Source of the DNA: Prunus persica
Lineage: Eukaryota > Streptophyta > Magnoliopsida > Rosales > Rosaceae
Assembly: GCF_000346465.2 (NCBI RefSeq)
Contig: NC_034009.1
Span: 3,239,803 to 3,303,802 of the forward strand
DNA length: 64,000 nucleotides
Direction: 5' to 3'
Made by a program: the position numbers and the translations under genes. The notes under the pieces were generated by a model that was not told the DNA's origin, ran no database searches, and saw only the letters and a list, made by a program, of their open reading frames with translations. Within the stretch, counting starts at the first letter, position 1; every line of letters starts with the position of its first letter. Shown piece by piece: positions 48,975 through 61,879 of the stretch.

Positions 48975-50419
48975 GTTCTTTCCATATGAGGACATAAGTT
49001 AGGATAAAGAATCATTGTCCTATACTGCTTCTTATTCAGAAACATACCATGACATTGTTTCATCACATTTAAATAGCAACTGAGTGCTGTTTTAAAGCCT
49101 TCATATTTATCGAACTATAGTGACATAACTGCTTAATTTGTATGTCTTAATATGTCTTTCAGTGAAAGTCAGATAAATAAAGCAGACAACATGTTGCTTA
49201 AAATATTCAAAGGATTCAATTTGCTTTAGAATTGAAAATAGAAATAAAGATAACCTCGCAACCATTTGGTGCTTATAAAGTTGTGGCAACATCAATGAAA
49301 GAACAAAGTAAAGAGCACTAAGACAGCAGATATGTATAACCTCAAAACTTGAAAAATTAATATAGACATAGATTTGGAAATTAAATTTTAGCCAAATAGA
49401 GGATAGCAAGATAAGTTTTGGGGAGCTAGTTTAGTTGCTGACGAAATAAGCAACAGTTTACGATCCGAAAATTCAAACAGAAAGATCTGAACATGAATAG
49501 CATCAAATAGTATTTTACCTTTTTTTTCCTGGATTATATTAAAAGGTCTAGGATTGACTTACCAGGAAATTTGTCAGCTGCACAGTGAATCATAATCATA
49601 GGACACCTTAAAATTTTCAGTTGTTACTAGTGTCTCCAACTTCTCAGGAACCCTTTCAAATTTCAACTCTCATTCTCCTTCCTTCAAATGGATGCGGTTC
49701 ATTGTACGCTTGATTTTTGAAGAGTGACAACTTTGAATGCAGATGGTAAATTATTGATAAACATCTACCAAAGTATGTATGTAGCCACGAATTTGCATCA
49801 GATGCAATGGCCCGGATTGTAAAAGTTCGCGTTAGGCTACCAGTGCACCAGATGCAGTGCCATTACTTATTTTGAACTCACAAAAGTCTTAATAACAAGG
49901 AGCGCCAAAATTGAAGGTAGATATGCGGTATCTACAAAGACAGATTACAGGTGCTTATGTTTTTATATTCTTTATTTTTTGAAATTTAAGTACTAGTATT
50001 ACTGATCATATATATCGAAAAGTCTGCTCTTTTAGATCATAATCACTTTATAAGGATTACAAACACATTGAAAGAAAAAGAAAAACAAGAGGCCAAAGAG
50101 TGAGAAAAAGGTCATGTATGTATTGACCAACAATTTGCAGTGATTTTATAAGCATGAACTCTAATACTTCCGCAACATTCAGAACACAACGAAAGTTATC
50201 CATTTACTACAACTATAATACAAAGTAAGCATCTAATACTTAATTTAAATTCATGATCTGAGACAATCCAATATCAAATAACCGCATGCCATAAATTTTA
50301 TATAAAAAATAAAAAAAAGTAGACACTAGCGACCTGAAGAATGAACAAATGAGTAAAATCTCCATTATCTCTGAAAGTTTCTACCAAAATTGACAGTAAA
50401 CAAAAACAGAACATACATT
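48975..50419. other. Convergent 3' region, ARPC2B and DUF716 genes
   Basis: No gene is supported. AT-rich, with both 3' untranslated regions expected. I see no element boundary. Confidence 0.4.
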
Positions 50420-51286
50420 TCATTCCATATCGAGGTCGAGGCTAGAAGGCATCAACACATGCCCCGAATCAAGCTGCGCTAGCAACGGGCCACTGGCCTC
50501 ACCACACCTCAAATTCCAGTTACTTGCCACCAAAGCAAACAACATCAAACTCAATAGCAAGACTGCAATTGCATGCCCAATGAACAGCAGCGTCATCAAA
50601 GAAACACCCCTCAAACCATCCTCCTCAAGATCACATTTCCACTCAGCATTCTCCTGGTTTGGCCAAACTGACATTTTCTTGCACCCTTTTAATCCAAATG
50701 CATCAGTGTACAAGGACAATCCAAGTTGCAAAATCCAAGTGCCCTTTAAGACCAATCCAGAGGACAAGAAAAACTCGGCGCAAAACGAACAGGGCCTAAT
50801 TGATAAATACAAGGAACAAACAGCACAAACAAGGGTCAATGTACCTAATATATCATACATAGCTCCACCAAGACCCGAAATTCCCTTGCCGATCACCGAA
50901 TACTCGACCAGGAACGAAATGGCTGCGATAACGAAGACGAACCCTTCATCGATATGCAAAGTGTCAATGTTTTCACGGCAGATGATCAAAATGACGAGTG
51001 CCCAGAACAAGAAAATGGCTGCTGATTGCTGGAAAAACGCGAAACGATACGTGGGGTGGCCCGAAAAGGCCAAAAAGATAAAAATTTCGGAGAAGGAAGC
51101 AATGGGGAGGGCTATGGTGAGAGTGTACAAATCAAAGTTTTTCCATTTGGGTTCTGAGAAATACCAGATTTTGGATCGGTAGAGAGATGGGTTCTTGAGG
51201 TAGAGAGAGGAGGAGCAGAGTAGGCGACGTAGGCCTACGGGAAAGAGCAACACGAACGCTGAGAAATGGGTTGCTAGTGATGCCAT
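50420..51286 (-). CDS. DUF716/TMEM45-like multi-pass membrane protein
   Basis: Intronless, 288 aa, starting MASLATHFSAFVLLFPVGLR. Several hydrophobic segments are visible: about 7-20, 52-76 (LTIALPIASFSEIFIFLAF), 85-103 (SAAIFLFWALVILIIC), 112-130, 142-163, 172-192 and 230-255. This fits the roughly seven-helix DUF716 (TMEM45A/B) architecture. The HIDEGFVFVIAA and SGLVLKGTWILQLGLSLY stretches match the family as I know it. Plant members are annotated as viral-response family proteins, from expression studies; no molecular activity is established. The C-terminus is short and polar. It is divergent from the PPR gene and convergent with ARPC2B. Confidence 0.88.
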   Translation of the reverse strand: MASLATHFSAFVLLFPVGLRRLLCSSSLYLKNPSLYRSKIWYFSEPKWKNFDLYTLTIALPIASFSEIFIFLAFSGHPTYRFAFFQQSAAIFLFWALVILIICRENIDTLHIDEGFVFVIAAISFLVEYSVIGKGISGLGGAMYDILGTLTLVCAVCSLYLSIRPCSFCAEFFLSSGLVLKGTWILQLGLSLYTDAFGLKGCKKMSVWPNQENAEWKCDLEEDGLRGVSLMTLLFIGHAIAVLLLSLMLFALVASNWNLRCGEASGPLLAQLDSGHVLMPSSLDLDME

Positions 51287-52549
51287 GTGAATTGTGATGC
51301 AGCTGTGAAAATTGTTGCGTTTCTCTCTGCTTCTGTATGTGTTTCTGATTTTCCTGCGTTTTTTTGTTTTCGTTCCCTCGTCGACGTTGTGAGGAGAGCT
51401 GTGAAATTCAGAAACGGTTTTTTTGTTTTTGTTTTTCTGGTTTTGGTTTTGGGCTCAAATTTTCAGAAAGAGAAGGTTAAAAGTTAAAACCATTGGCCAA
51501 ATGACACTTTTCACCTTTTTTATCTTTTCTACTATGGAATTTTTTTGTTGTTGTTACATTGAACGCGATCCTAACTTTAACTTACATTAATTATTACATT
51601 TCAAAGTTTTTTTTTTTTTTTTTGTTGAGAAGACATTTCAAAGACTTATGTTTTCACTTTTCTTCCATTATTTACCCACCATAATGTTGTCTACTCATAT
51701 TATAATATATAAATTAATAATATCATGTAATAATGTGAGATTCATATTTAAGTAAGTGTTTTCCCTAACCTATTACTGTGAGCAAGTTCATATCATCATC
51801 TTGCCAACATGAGCCTTCACATTTTTTATATTTCCCTTTACTCAACCTAGTAATACCGCTGCACATGATAGGGAACGTGCCTAATTTTAACGTTGCAAAC
51901 ACAAGATTTGATTATTTGGATGAATGTTGTAAACACTTGGTAACTACGAGGATAAAATATAAAAAAATTGAAACTACAGGAACGAAACTAAATAATCTAT
52001 GTGGACCAAATGCATTTTCCACCTTAAAAAAACATTGATACTCATTAGACATGTCATTCTATAATAATGGCCTTATATATGGCCTTTGAGTAAGACTCTA
52101 TTTCTTAATGTTGGATTAAATTGGTTAGTCGTTTGATCAAATTAATTAGAATGATCCAACAGTTAATAGATAGGGCCTCGCCTAAAGGCTATATATAAGG
52201 TCCTCACAATAAATTTTTTGCTCATTTGACACCCCTTAGTTGGGCTTTTGGGCTCAGATGAAGCCATGAGTAAGATAGAGCCCATGAGAGGCCCACTTAC
52301 TCCTTTTTTCTTTTTCTTTTTTGTGTCAACACACTTACTCATCTTCAAGCCGAACCGGAGCCAGTGTGCGGTTTCATTCCAGGTCACCCTTTTTCTGATG
52401 AAGAAGAAACCACTTAAAATTTGCTTAAATCCTGAATTTTGTTGTCTTTCATTCAAATAATTGTAAAACCCCACCGGCCACCCTTTTCTTCTTTGTCACT
52501 CTGCAAAGTTCGGGGGTTGGAGCTGGGTTAATAGAAACTACAAATAACA
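51287..52549. other. Divergent intergenic region, DUF716 and PPR genes
   Basis: Holds both promoters and the MITE-like element at 52064..52210. No gene is supported. Confidence 0.5.
52064..52210. repeat. Short MITE-like element with ~40-bp inverted repeats
   Basis: The left end ATGGCCTTATATATGGCCTT pairs with the right end AAAGGCTATATATAAGGTCC. The core TTAGTCGTTTGATCAAATTA matches the core of the element at 62074..62231, so both belong to one family. It lies about 340 bp before the PPR start codon. Confidence 0.65.
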
Positions 52550-53917
52550 ATGCTTTCTTCAATTACCTCTCAACGGCTGAGACCCTTTCTTCTTCTTCAT
52601 CTCCGTCACGCTCAAATCCTCCTATATTCCTCTCTTCCTCACTCTGTTTCCACCAAACCCATTTCGATTCACAATCCTACTAACCCAGAACCGCAATCAA
52701 GTTCAACAATTTATGACCACACCACGGTGCGTGAAACGCTTTCTTCTTACTGCAATGACTGGAAGAAAGCCTTGGACTTCTTTAACTGGCTGGAAACTGA
52801 ATGTCACTTCCTACACACCACTGTAACCTACAATCGCATGCTTGACATTCTTGGTAAGTTCTTTGAGTTTGAGCTCTGTTGGAACTTAATTCAAAAAATG
52901 AAGCAGAACCCAGTTTCTGTTCCTGATCATACTACATTTCGTATACTGTTTAAGAGGTATGTATCGGCACACCTTGTAAAGGAAGCTATAGATACTTATA
53001 ATAGATTGGAAGAGTTTGGTTTGAAGGATGAGACCTCCTATTGTAATCTTATTGATGCTCTTTGTGAGTATAAGCATGTGATTGAAGCCCAAGAATTGTG
53101 TTTTTGGAAGAACAAAGATTTGGGCTTTGATAAGAGTACTAAGCTCTATAATTTACTTCTTCGTGGGTGGTTGAAAATGGGGTGGTGGGGTAAGTGTAGG
53201 GACTTTTGGGAAGAGATGGATAGGAGAGGTGTTCGTAAAGATTTGCATTCGTATTCAATATATATGGATATATTATGCAAGAGTGGAAAGCCGTGGAAGG
53301 CTGTGAAGTTGTACAAGGAGATGAAGAACAAAGGGATCAAACTGGATGTGGTGGCATATAATACAGTTATTCGTGCCATTGGTCTTTCTGATGGTGTTGA
53401 TTTTTCAATGAGGTTGCTAAGGGAGATGAAGGAATTGGGTTGTCAACCAAATGTCGGGACGTATAATACAATTATAAAGCTTTTGTGCGAGAATGGGAGA
53501 TGTAAGGAAGCATTTTCGTTGCTTCATCAAATGCCTAGGATGGGATTACTACCAGATGTGATAACATATCATTGCATTTTTAAGCATCTAGAGAAGCCAA
53601 ATGAGATTCTTAGACTGTTTGATAGGATGACTGAAAGTGGGGTTCAACCAAAGATGGACACTTTTGTGATGCTTATGAGGAAGTTTGGAAGATGGGGATT
53701 CCTCAGACCAATGTTTCTTGTGTGGAATAGGATGGAAAAACTTGGGTGTAGTCCTGATGAGTCTGCTTACAATGCTTTAATCGATGCTCTGGTGGAAAAA
53801 GGTATGTTAGACATGGCTAGGCAGTATGATGAAGAGATGCTAGCAAAGGGGCTTTCAGCTAAGCCAAGGGAGGAGTTGGGGACGAAACTAGTGAGCAGTG
53901 AATCTGATGATGGGTAA
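52550..53917 (+). CDS. P-type pentatricopeptide repeat protein, probably mitochondrial
   Basis: Intronless, 455 aa. The first ~45 residues are Arg/Ser/Leu-rich with few acidic residues (MLSSITSQRLRPFLLLHLRH), which suggests a mitochondrial presequence. About ten 33-36-residue PPR motifs follow from about residue 90 to 440, for example TVTYNRMLDILGKFFEFELC, HSYSIYMDILCKSGKPWKAV, VAYNTVIRAIGLSDGVDFSM, VGTYNTIIKLLCENGRCKEA and SAYNALIDALVEKGMLDMAR. No E, E+ or DYW domain is present, so this is a P-class protein (RNA stability, splicing or translation) rather than an editing factor. DHTTVRETLSSYCNDWKKAL at the N-terminus suggests the Arabidopsis At1g80550 type; that match is from memory. The RNA target is unknown. 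Confidence 0.92.
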   Translation: MLSSITSQRLRPFLLLHLRHAQILLYSSLPHSVSTKPISIHNPTNPEPQSSSTIYDHTTVRETLSSYCNDWKKALDFFNWLETECHFLHTTVTYNRMLDILGKFFEFELCWNLIQKMKQNPVSVPDHTTFRILFKRYVSAHLVKEAIDTYNRLEEFGLKDETSYCNLIDALCEYKHVIEAQELCFWKNKDLGFDKSTKLYNLLLRGWLKMGWWGKCRDFWEEMDRRGVRKDLHSYSIYMDILCKSGKPWKAVKLYKEMKNKGIKLDVVAYNTVIRAIGLSDGVDFSMRLLREMKELGCQPNVGTYNTIIKLLCENGRCKEAFSLLHQMPRMGLLPDVITYHCIFKHLEKPNEILRLFDRMTESGVQPKMDTFVMLMRKFGRWGFLRPMFLVWNRMEKLGCSPDESAYNALIDALVEKGMLDMARQYDEEMLAKGLSAKPREELGTKLVSSESDDG

Positions 53918-56847
53918 TTGCAATATGATTTTGATGCTTCGAAAGTACCTACATAGCATCTGGAATACACAGGCATTTCCACCTGCATTTTTCTGTTGAA
54001 AAGAAAATGGGAGCTAAGGAATACCATCTGAATAATGCAAACAGTGCTGAAGGATATGGTATTTATGGCTCCCAGATACATATTATTATGAAGGTGTGCA
54101 GCTGAGAACATTGGTTACACTGAGGAAAGAGTTGGGGTGGTAACCACAGATCATTCGACGACCTTTTGTGCTGAGCTTGTCATAGCACGGATACCTATTT
54201 CCTGCTCATAATAAAACTAAATGTTAAAGACCTTTTTGATCTAGGACATGGATGTGTGGGTAAATTTTCCTGCAAAGCTGATATTTGGAGCCCAGAAGCA
54301 TGGCTTCCATTGGTTCAGAAGTAGGCAAAATGTGGGGAGAGGATATTCTTGTCAGTGCCCTTGTTCTTGCCGATGCGTTGGAATTGTTTCCAAATTTAGA
54401 TTCCTAGGACATAGTTGTTCATCCATTTTGTCTTCCACTCTAACAGTCATGGAAACCCTATGATGATAATAAGCAAGTTGCCAGTGGTGACAGTATGCAA
54501 GTTGCTGTATTGGTGTCTAGCTGCACACTGATATGGGTAACTTTATTGTCTCTTTCAGGACATCTTATAACAATTTTTTCCTTTTTTAGTTGCTGGGGAG
54601 GGGTGTTCTCAGTTTGTAACAGTTCCTTATTGGGAAAACTTCTCAATCGATTCCTAATGAGCAATTAAATTTAGAGTGAGAAACATTTTTGCTTGTGTCT
54701 GGAAAATTGAATATGAAATTGGATGCACTGTATTGGGCACTTAAAATAGTTATCGGAGTCTCTGTAATGTTTTCTTAGAGCCTTTTCTCCCTTCCATAAT
54801 TATTTTATGCAGTTGCTAGTTTAAATATTACTCATTTTAATATATGTTAGTACAGTTGGTTTTGTACATTAGCAGCCTGGGTGAGTTGATGTCTTCTTTT
54901 ATTTTCTCTCCTTTCATTGCATGCATCCAATGGACCTGCGACCACTGCTTTGGATTAAAACTGTTTATTATATTGGTTGTCCAGAGTCCAGACTATGCTT
55001 CTGTTGCCCAAAAGGTGTTATTTTACTTAGGATCATATAGAGAAGCCAGTACCCAAGTTAGAAGAAAGAGTTGGACTCCTGGAAGAAGGGTCTTGCATGG
55101 ATGCCACAATCCTTTCCTTCATGGTTCTTTGCAGCTTGAAATGCAGGAAAGCAGAGACTTTTGTACTTTAGATGTAATTTTTGGGGACTTGTGTGGTTGA
55201 AATGCTTCATCTTTGGCATACAGGTATGTGTAAGGAAATTTGTATACAAACTAATGCCTTGATGTTATGTACATTCTTTCTTTTCCCCTTCATTGTTGGT
55301 TTATATTTCTGTGTATAGAATGGGAGATTTGCTTTCTTCTCTCATTGTTCTTAAACTTTGCTTTACTGATATTATTTGCGTTCTTGGGTGATTCAGTCGG
55401 TGCAATTGTAAATGAACAGTTTGAATACTGATCTGTTTGAATCCTATGTGAAAAATACTTGAAACTGAAGTTCACTAGGGTTTTTCACTTGTTTGACAGA
55501 GTAAACAGCCAACCAAGTCTTCAGCAGACCTATATATAGTGCAATTCCAATCTAGAAACAATGTTTAGTTTTCACCCAAGGAAGCACTCTAGTGATCGCA
55601 TCCTGGGAAGTGCCATTAATTATACCCTTCCATGGTCTACCAAGTTCCTGGATGTAGCAGCACCTGAAATTCAGTGTTCTTCTCTTGTTGGTATTGTTCT
55701 TTTTTTGAAAATCTTTGGACCTCCCTGATTTTTATATTCTCAGGTTTGATTTTCTTGATTCTCTTTCCTGTAAGATCAATTTCCTTTTTTCCCTGTCTTT
55801 TTCTTCCCTTCCAGGCTTTCAGGATACAATTGCAGTTCCTTGCTTACATTGTATTGTTCAAGTCTACTTGGCTTGTCTGTGGTCTTAAAAGAAATAATAA
55901 ACACACGTCATTACCAATCTCAGAGAAATAGATTTTGGAACATCAGTTTAGTAGTTTCTAAATTTAGTTTTTTTAACATTTTAAAAAGAAAAATTCCCGT
56001 GGAAATGTTTGTTCAGCATGTTTTTTTTGGGGGCAAAGTTAGGATGGGGTAGGAGAGTTTTTTCAGAGACACCATCAAGGTGTCATGGACTCATGGACGT
56101 CTGTTTTGTCTAGGGTTTCGAAATTCCAATTTTCTTGGAAAGCTTGTACTTTTTTCCTACAATGACACTTGCGATGTGCATCAAACACCGCCCTCAGGAA
56201 GCAAATTTAAAACCGTTCTCTGAGTCCTCTTATGACTTCAAACATTCAGTGTTGAAAATTCATGTTGTTCACATGCAGCTGCCTGGTAGGAACGACGCTA
56301 CAAGGACTTGTAAAAGATGCAAATCTCGCCATTTAAACGGTCCCAATGAAGTCCTTTGGCTGTTATGCACCATACAATTTCATTCATAGTTTGCTTTGTA
56401 AAATGTCCCTACATGAAAATTTCAATAAAGGGTTCTAGAATGAACGGCCAGGATCATCCCATCCATGACTCAGGGGCTTCTAAGAAGGAGACAAGTGGAC
56501 CAAACCAAAGACACAGTAGCTAGAAATTCAGATTCAGATCCTCCTAACAAACGGAGACCGTCAGTGCCAACAAGACTCTGCAAATAATACAACATATGTT
56601 GTGGAAAACTAAAAACTAAAATCCAAGTCCATCAGTTTATGTGGCTCCTAATGGCTCTTGAACTCTCTCTCACACTGCTATCCAATAAAAAAACCAAAGG
56701 CTCTCAAAATTACACCAAAAATATCCCCTCCCTTTTCCACAATAAAAGGCCATTAACAACAACTCGCACAACTTCTAACAAGCAAAACATTAAAGCCCAC
56801 AAATTTTCTCACAGATTAGAGCATAGTTTCTGGTTCTTTCTTTTTCA
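53918..56847. other. Region between the PPR gene and PGR5
   Basis: About 2.9 kb. The proximal part is PPR 3' UTR, possibly spliced. Open frames of up to 118 codons occur but show no domain, signal or homology I know. The last ~110 bp before 56848 include an ATAAAAGG box (about 56742) and a CT/A-rich leader for PGR5. Confidence 0.45.
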
Positions 56848-57782
56848 ATGGCAACTTCAATTTCTGCAACTGGGTTTAAAGGAAACTTGTGTTCCTCATT
56901 CCATGGAACTTGGGCAACTTCAATAGTGGGGGAAGATTATGCCATGCTGGTGAAATCAGTGCCAAGCCATGTGAGAGTTGGGAAGCCAATCAGAGCACAA
57001 CCCATGATGAAGAACGTCAATGAAGGCAAAGGTATCTTTGCACCTGCTGTTGTTGTTGCACGTAACATCATTGGCAAGAAGAGGTTCAACCAAATTAGGG
57101 GCAAAGCTATTGCTTTGCACTCGCAGGTAATTAATATGGTCTTAATTCCCTTTCTCACTAGCTTTCAGTTAGTCTACACTAAGCTTAGCAGTAAATTAAT
57201 TCTCTCTTTGGAAACTTGGCTAAACTAAACATGTTTGGGAGGTGCCAAAAGTGCTCTAGATAATTAAAAGCGGTTTTCACAATGTTTTGCCAAAGATTAG
57301 ACGAAATAGATTTTTGCAGTTACAGAAGTAGAGCCTGGTAGGTGAGAAGTAGAGTCTAGTAGGTGCTTCTTCATAAAACACTTCCAGATAAACTAATGGA
57401 AACACTGAAGTTTTTAACAAAAAAAGATTGTGTGGTTCTAAACAAAAGGGCTATACACGTACTGTATAGACTCCCAAACATGGAATGAAATGAAACGGTA
57501 TTTAGAATTGTGGGGCATATAATTAAAGCTGCAAAATCTTATTGTGTAATCATAGTAAGAGTTTGACTCTCGTCCTCTGTCAAACCAAAAAAAAAAAAAT
57601 TCATAATAAATAATTATAATAAAGATTTCGTATTTATATAATTTGTTAACAAGTTTGACACATGTATTTCTCTGCAGGTAATTACTGAGTTCTGCAAATC
57701 CATAGGAGCTGACGCGAAACAAAGGCAAGGACTGATTCGGCTGGCGAAGAAGAATGGAGAAAGGCTAGGGTTCCTGGCATGA
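56848..57782 (+). CDS. PGR5: PROTON GRADIENT REGULATION 5 (PGR5)
   Basis: Two exons, 56848..57126 and 57678..57782, give 127 aa. The first ~55 residues are a Ser/Thr-rich plastid transit peptide; the mature part starts around IRAQPMMKNVNEGKGIFAP. It continues VVVARNIIGKKRFNQIRGKA, IALHSQVITEFCKSIGADAK, and ends RQGLIRLAKKNGERLGFLA, almost identical to Arabidopsis PGR5. PGR5 is a small stromal/thylakoid protein that works with PGRL1 in antimycin-A-sensitive cyclic electron flow around photosystem I and protects it under fluctuating light. The single intron falls at the Gln-Val junction (HSQ/VIT). It is convergent with eIF(iso)4E. Confidence 0.98.
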
Positions 57783-58723
57783 GAAAGAAATCAGTAGAGC
57801 ATGCATGCCTCCATTTTGTTGTCAACATTAGAAATTTATTGTTATAGTTAATTTCATACTTCATTCTCAAGGACTTCCAGATGCATATACTCGTCCAGCT
57901 GGGATTTCCTGAACATCTTTCAGAATGTAAAATTTGTTGTCTGCTCCTCCATATTCATCTCCATCTCCCTCTCCATCTCCATATATTATATATGCAGTTG
58001 TCATGATCATTCTCCAGTTTAGTTGCAATTAAAACTGAGAAATTCGCTTAAAATTCACTTTAAACGTGATTACATGGAGAATCTCTCTATATTTATTATA
58101 CGGAGAAGCGTGTGGCCACAATAAAGTCATCATGCACTACTCCTCTATACAAACATAAATCCGTTATAAAAACATAGAGAAGTGCAAGTATGAATTCAGA
58201 CCCCGAGTGAATGCAAATCTTTAATGGCTTATTGGCTACACAACGTCTATCTATAAAAGGCTTAAATAGACAAAGGCTTAAATAGACAAACATGGAGTTA
58301 GCCAAGTTGACTAGAGCAAATGTGCTCCCCACTCGCATCCGAGTTCGAATCCCCTTTTCTGTAGTTTTAATTAGATTAAAGTAGGATATCGTTTGTATCA
58401 AAGAAGAGGCTTAAATAGAAAATCTAGAAAACATGTAGATTTGAACCATTCAATTAGCAATTCAAGTAAATCACAAGTGTATTACAAACTAAACTTACTT
58501 TTAAGTGTACTTTAGAAATATTCGATATTACAAACAAAACTTAGTTTATCAGTACTTGATAAAATTTTCAAACCGTAACATAAAGAACAAGATCATAGTA
58601 CATTAGAGAAAAATAAGTTGACAAATGTTTCCTCTAGCTTTTCTCAACAAAAAATTTGTGACGGTGTTCATAACTTTGGTAATGGAGAGCGAAGACCTCT
58701 GCAACAAAACAATTGAGGAATAA
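57783..58723. other. Convergent 3' region, PGR5 and eIF(iso)4E
   Basis: Holds both 3' untranslated regions and the SINE at 58291..58406. Confidence 0.5.
58291..58406 (+). repeat. tRNA-derived SINE with target duplication
   Basis: The head TTAGCCAAGTTGACTAGAGC and B box CCGAGTTCGAATCCCC are followed by a short tail with GGATATCGTTTGTATC. It is flanked by AGGCTTAAATAGACAAA (58274..58290) and AGGCTTAAATAGAAAA (58407..58422); the left flank itself is a tandem of that word. Confidence 0.75.
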
Positions 58724-61700
58724 TCAAACATTGTATCGAGGCTTTGCTGATCTTTCCCTTTTAGAATCGTCCTGCAATAAGAGAAGATGTGAGAAATAGA
58801 ATATCAAAATCAAATAACACTTCCAACCAAACATTGAAAATTAAAATCAAAGAGCACCGAGTAAAATTTACATGGAAGCTGTAGGTGATCTTATCAGTGA
58901 CATCGATTATCTCCTTCCACTTCCTCCCAATGCCCATCTACATGACAAGATAACAAATTCAGCCACTTGGTCCAAATTTCAAATTTGCAACAAAACATGG
59001 GACTACAAAACTGTAATGGTCACACTCTAACCAAAAAAGTGGAATATCAGTTGTGCGACTGTACAAGTAAAAATCAGAGTCGTATAATAAGAGAACTGGT
59101 ATAAGCCGAGAACTGGCACATAAAGGAAGAGATGTGCCATAAATGCCAAACCCAACACAGTTGAGGAACATGCCATTAGGAAATACAGAAGCAGCTGCAC
59201 TCAGGCAACTATAGAAAGTGGTACAAGAATCCTCCAGAACACCTTCATGCAAAAAGCTTGAGAGGGAAGCCAAAAGATACTAAAAGAATCGATAACCTTT
59301 GCCCAAAGGCTCCCTTCCCTTGAACAACTAACCCAAATCACATGGATCTATCATTAAAAAAAAAAACTCAATTAATAAGGGATCCACCAATTCCTAGTGA
59401 GACAGAGGTCAAGTAAGCACATAACATCACATTTATCTTGCTGTCGATACTATGTCTCAGCTGATTTATACAGCGTAATTGGTTAGTGCTTTATGTGTTG
59501 AGATCCTTCATTAGATAGGTTGGGTTTATCTTGTCATTTTGTATAGCTCTCTTTCATGTAGGATTTATGCTCTGTTGAACGTATATGCCTGACTCCTAGG
59601 GGTAAGGTTCTATATATCAGCCTGGCCAGGTGTCATTTATCATTCTTTTCTTTTTTCATAAGGTCTACAGCTTATGGTCTCAACTTCAACCTCCCTCTCA
59701 TTGCTGGAGATCCATTTCTTTTACAAACGGGTCTTGGAAAGCCTTTGTAAAGATCATAATATGACATTGATGAAGATTTTAGCAGATTTGATTTTTCTTA
59801 ATGGGTGAGACTTCACTGAAATTATTTAATTGTTCTTCTTCTACCCTTTTCTACTTATCTTTTTCTGTTTTAAAAATCACAGCTACTATAAGTGTTTCGA
59901 TCGTCTAATTTTCTCTTTATTCTTTTTTCTTCAGGGAACAAATATTTGAGGTTTTAATTTTCCTTTTGGTTAAGCATTTTCATTTAAACAACGCACACTA
60001 AGCACCCAGCAACAAACACCTCATATCAATATAACAAAGATTGTGGTGAAGATTCGAATATGTTGGGGCTTTAACCCTAGTACTGTTTAACAGCAGAGCA
60101 GATGAAGAATCATCAAAAGAGTAAAATAGATCAACCAAACCCACTAACTTAAAGTGTAATTTGAATCACACACCTGGGCAGCCTCGTTTGCAGCATTCCT
60201 AGTCCATAATGCAAGTTTGTCCTGCCTCTGGCGCACACTTGCTACCACCCCGCAAATCTCATCAGCCTCATCAAATTGCTCTCCAATCAGCGCCATCAAC
60301 TATCCAATGAAATAAGAGCCCATATTATCAGAATTCAAATAAACCCTAATGTAACATGAATCAACCTAGTACTTAGTCCAATACACACAAAGTCATCTTC
60401 AGCCCACAGTGACCAAGATACATCAACCGTTCTCACTGATGAGCAGATGATGAGAGTAATACTCAATGTCCATATAGTTTGGCATGCTATGTTGCACTGT
60501 CAATCAAGACAGTTAAGTAGGTGAAATCAAATCTCAATGTATGCCTTCATTCAATGTCTGGCAACATAGCATGCCAGACTCTCATTCCTCTACATATGTG
60601 TGCGTTAATATAATGAAAAATGATGGGGAAAGCAACAACTCACGGTCTCTAGCCACATGGTATCAAGGCTGGCCTTACTCCTGCTGGTGACAGTCCACTT
60701 CCCTCCATTAGCACACTCAGGATCCTCCCATTTTGGTTCAACCCCAGCCCTGAACAAGTGGAAATCTGCATTTGGTGGAAACTTGCTTGGCTTGAATACC
60801 TGATCATACAGACTGCAAATACATTTCGCATCTCAAATTCAAATTGAGGGATTGGAATCAGATTAAAGTCCCGAACTTGAATCATACAACCAAGGTTTGT
60901 GGGTCCAAAATTACAAATTTAGAACAATCCGCTAGCATTTCTGTTTAGCCAAATTAACGGAGAAAGGGAAAAGAGAGAGGAGAGAGAGAAGGAGATAAGT
61001 TAAGTAAGAGGTGAGAGATGAATAAAAAGTAATCATTCCTTCCTCACCTCTATCATATGTGTTCTCTCTTCCCTTTCCTCTCAGTCTCTCCCCTCAAACT
61101 TTAATTTAAATTAATAGCATGAAACTATAACAGGATGGAAAAAAAAAAAAAAAAAAAACCAAAAACAAAAAGAGGCTAGAAAACCAAAAGACTAACTGGG
61201 TACCGTATTTGACCGGATCAACTAGAATTGTAAGCTAGACATTAAAGCAGGAAAAGATTAACCACAGGGAACAAGGTTAAGAACGTTGGAGCTAGCACTT
61301 TGGGAACAAAAGCTCCATCAAGCAATGCATAAATTAAAAATTCAACCATTTATTTTCCTCTAGATATTCTGGCAAGTTTTCTAATTTTTGGAAACAAATT
61401 GACCTATATTCCAGTACATTACTTGGCTTAACAGAAAGTTTCACCAAAATTTCCCCAACCAGACAGAAGATAAGGGCATATCAGTTACCAATCAACAAAC
61501 ATGAAAGATCAGCACAAACCCACATCACCAAAAAAGTAAACAATCTGAAAACACAAAGCAAAAAACAATACAGGGAAGCATAAGAAAACCAAAAAACAAA
61601 AGGGGCGGAGATGGGGATTAGGTTTAGATTATGTGATGCATACCACCAGAATTCTTGAACGGTTTCGAAGGTGTAGGCCTTGCGAAGAGAGGAACCCCAA

Positions 61701-61879
61701 GCAGCACCTTGCTTGGGCTTGGATTGGTTATCGAACCAAAAGGTCCACTTCCTCTCCAGCTTGTGGGGCCCACTGCTCGGCTGTATCTTTGCCTCGGCCG
61801 CCGCCGCCTCTAACCCACTATTTTCCTCAGCGTCTAATTGTGGTGGCGGAACTGCTGCTGCTGCTACCTCTGTCGCCAT
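58724..61879 (-). CDS. eIF(iso)4E: Translation initiation factor eIF(iso)4E
   Basis: Five exons, 61879..61644, 60812..60644, 60299..60174, 58937..58872 and 58771..58724, give 214 aa. The N-terminus is Ala/Glu-rich. The cap-binding body follows: [79 protein letters not shown], and ends KPRYNV. The cap-stacking Trp pair and acidic partner of the family (mouse W56, W102, E103) correspond to W61, W107 and E108. It is the plant-specific isoform that pairs with eIF(iso)4G. In several crops it is a host factor needed by potyviruses, and recessive resistance alleles map to it (established knowledge); nothing here shows a resistance or loss-of-function allele. The exon structure (5 exons) is typical. 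Confidence 0.97.

Noticed and set aside
54844..55200. 118-codon open frame downstream of the PPR gene
   Set aside because: No domain, codon pattern or homology supports it; probably chance or 3' UTR.
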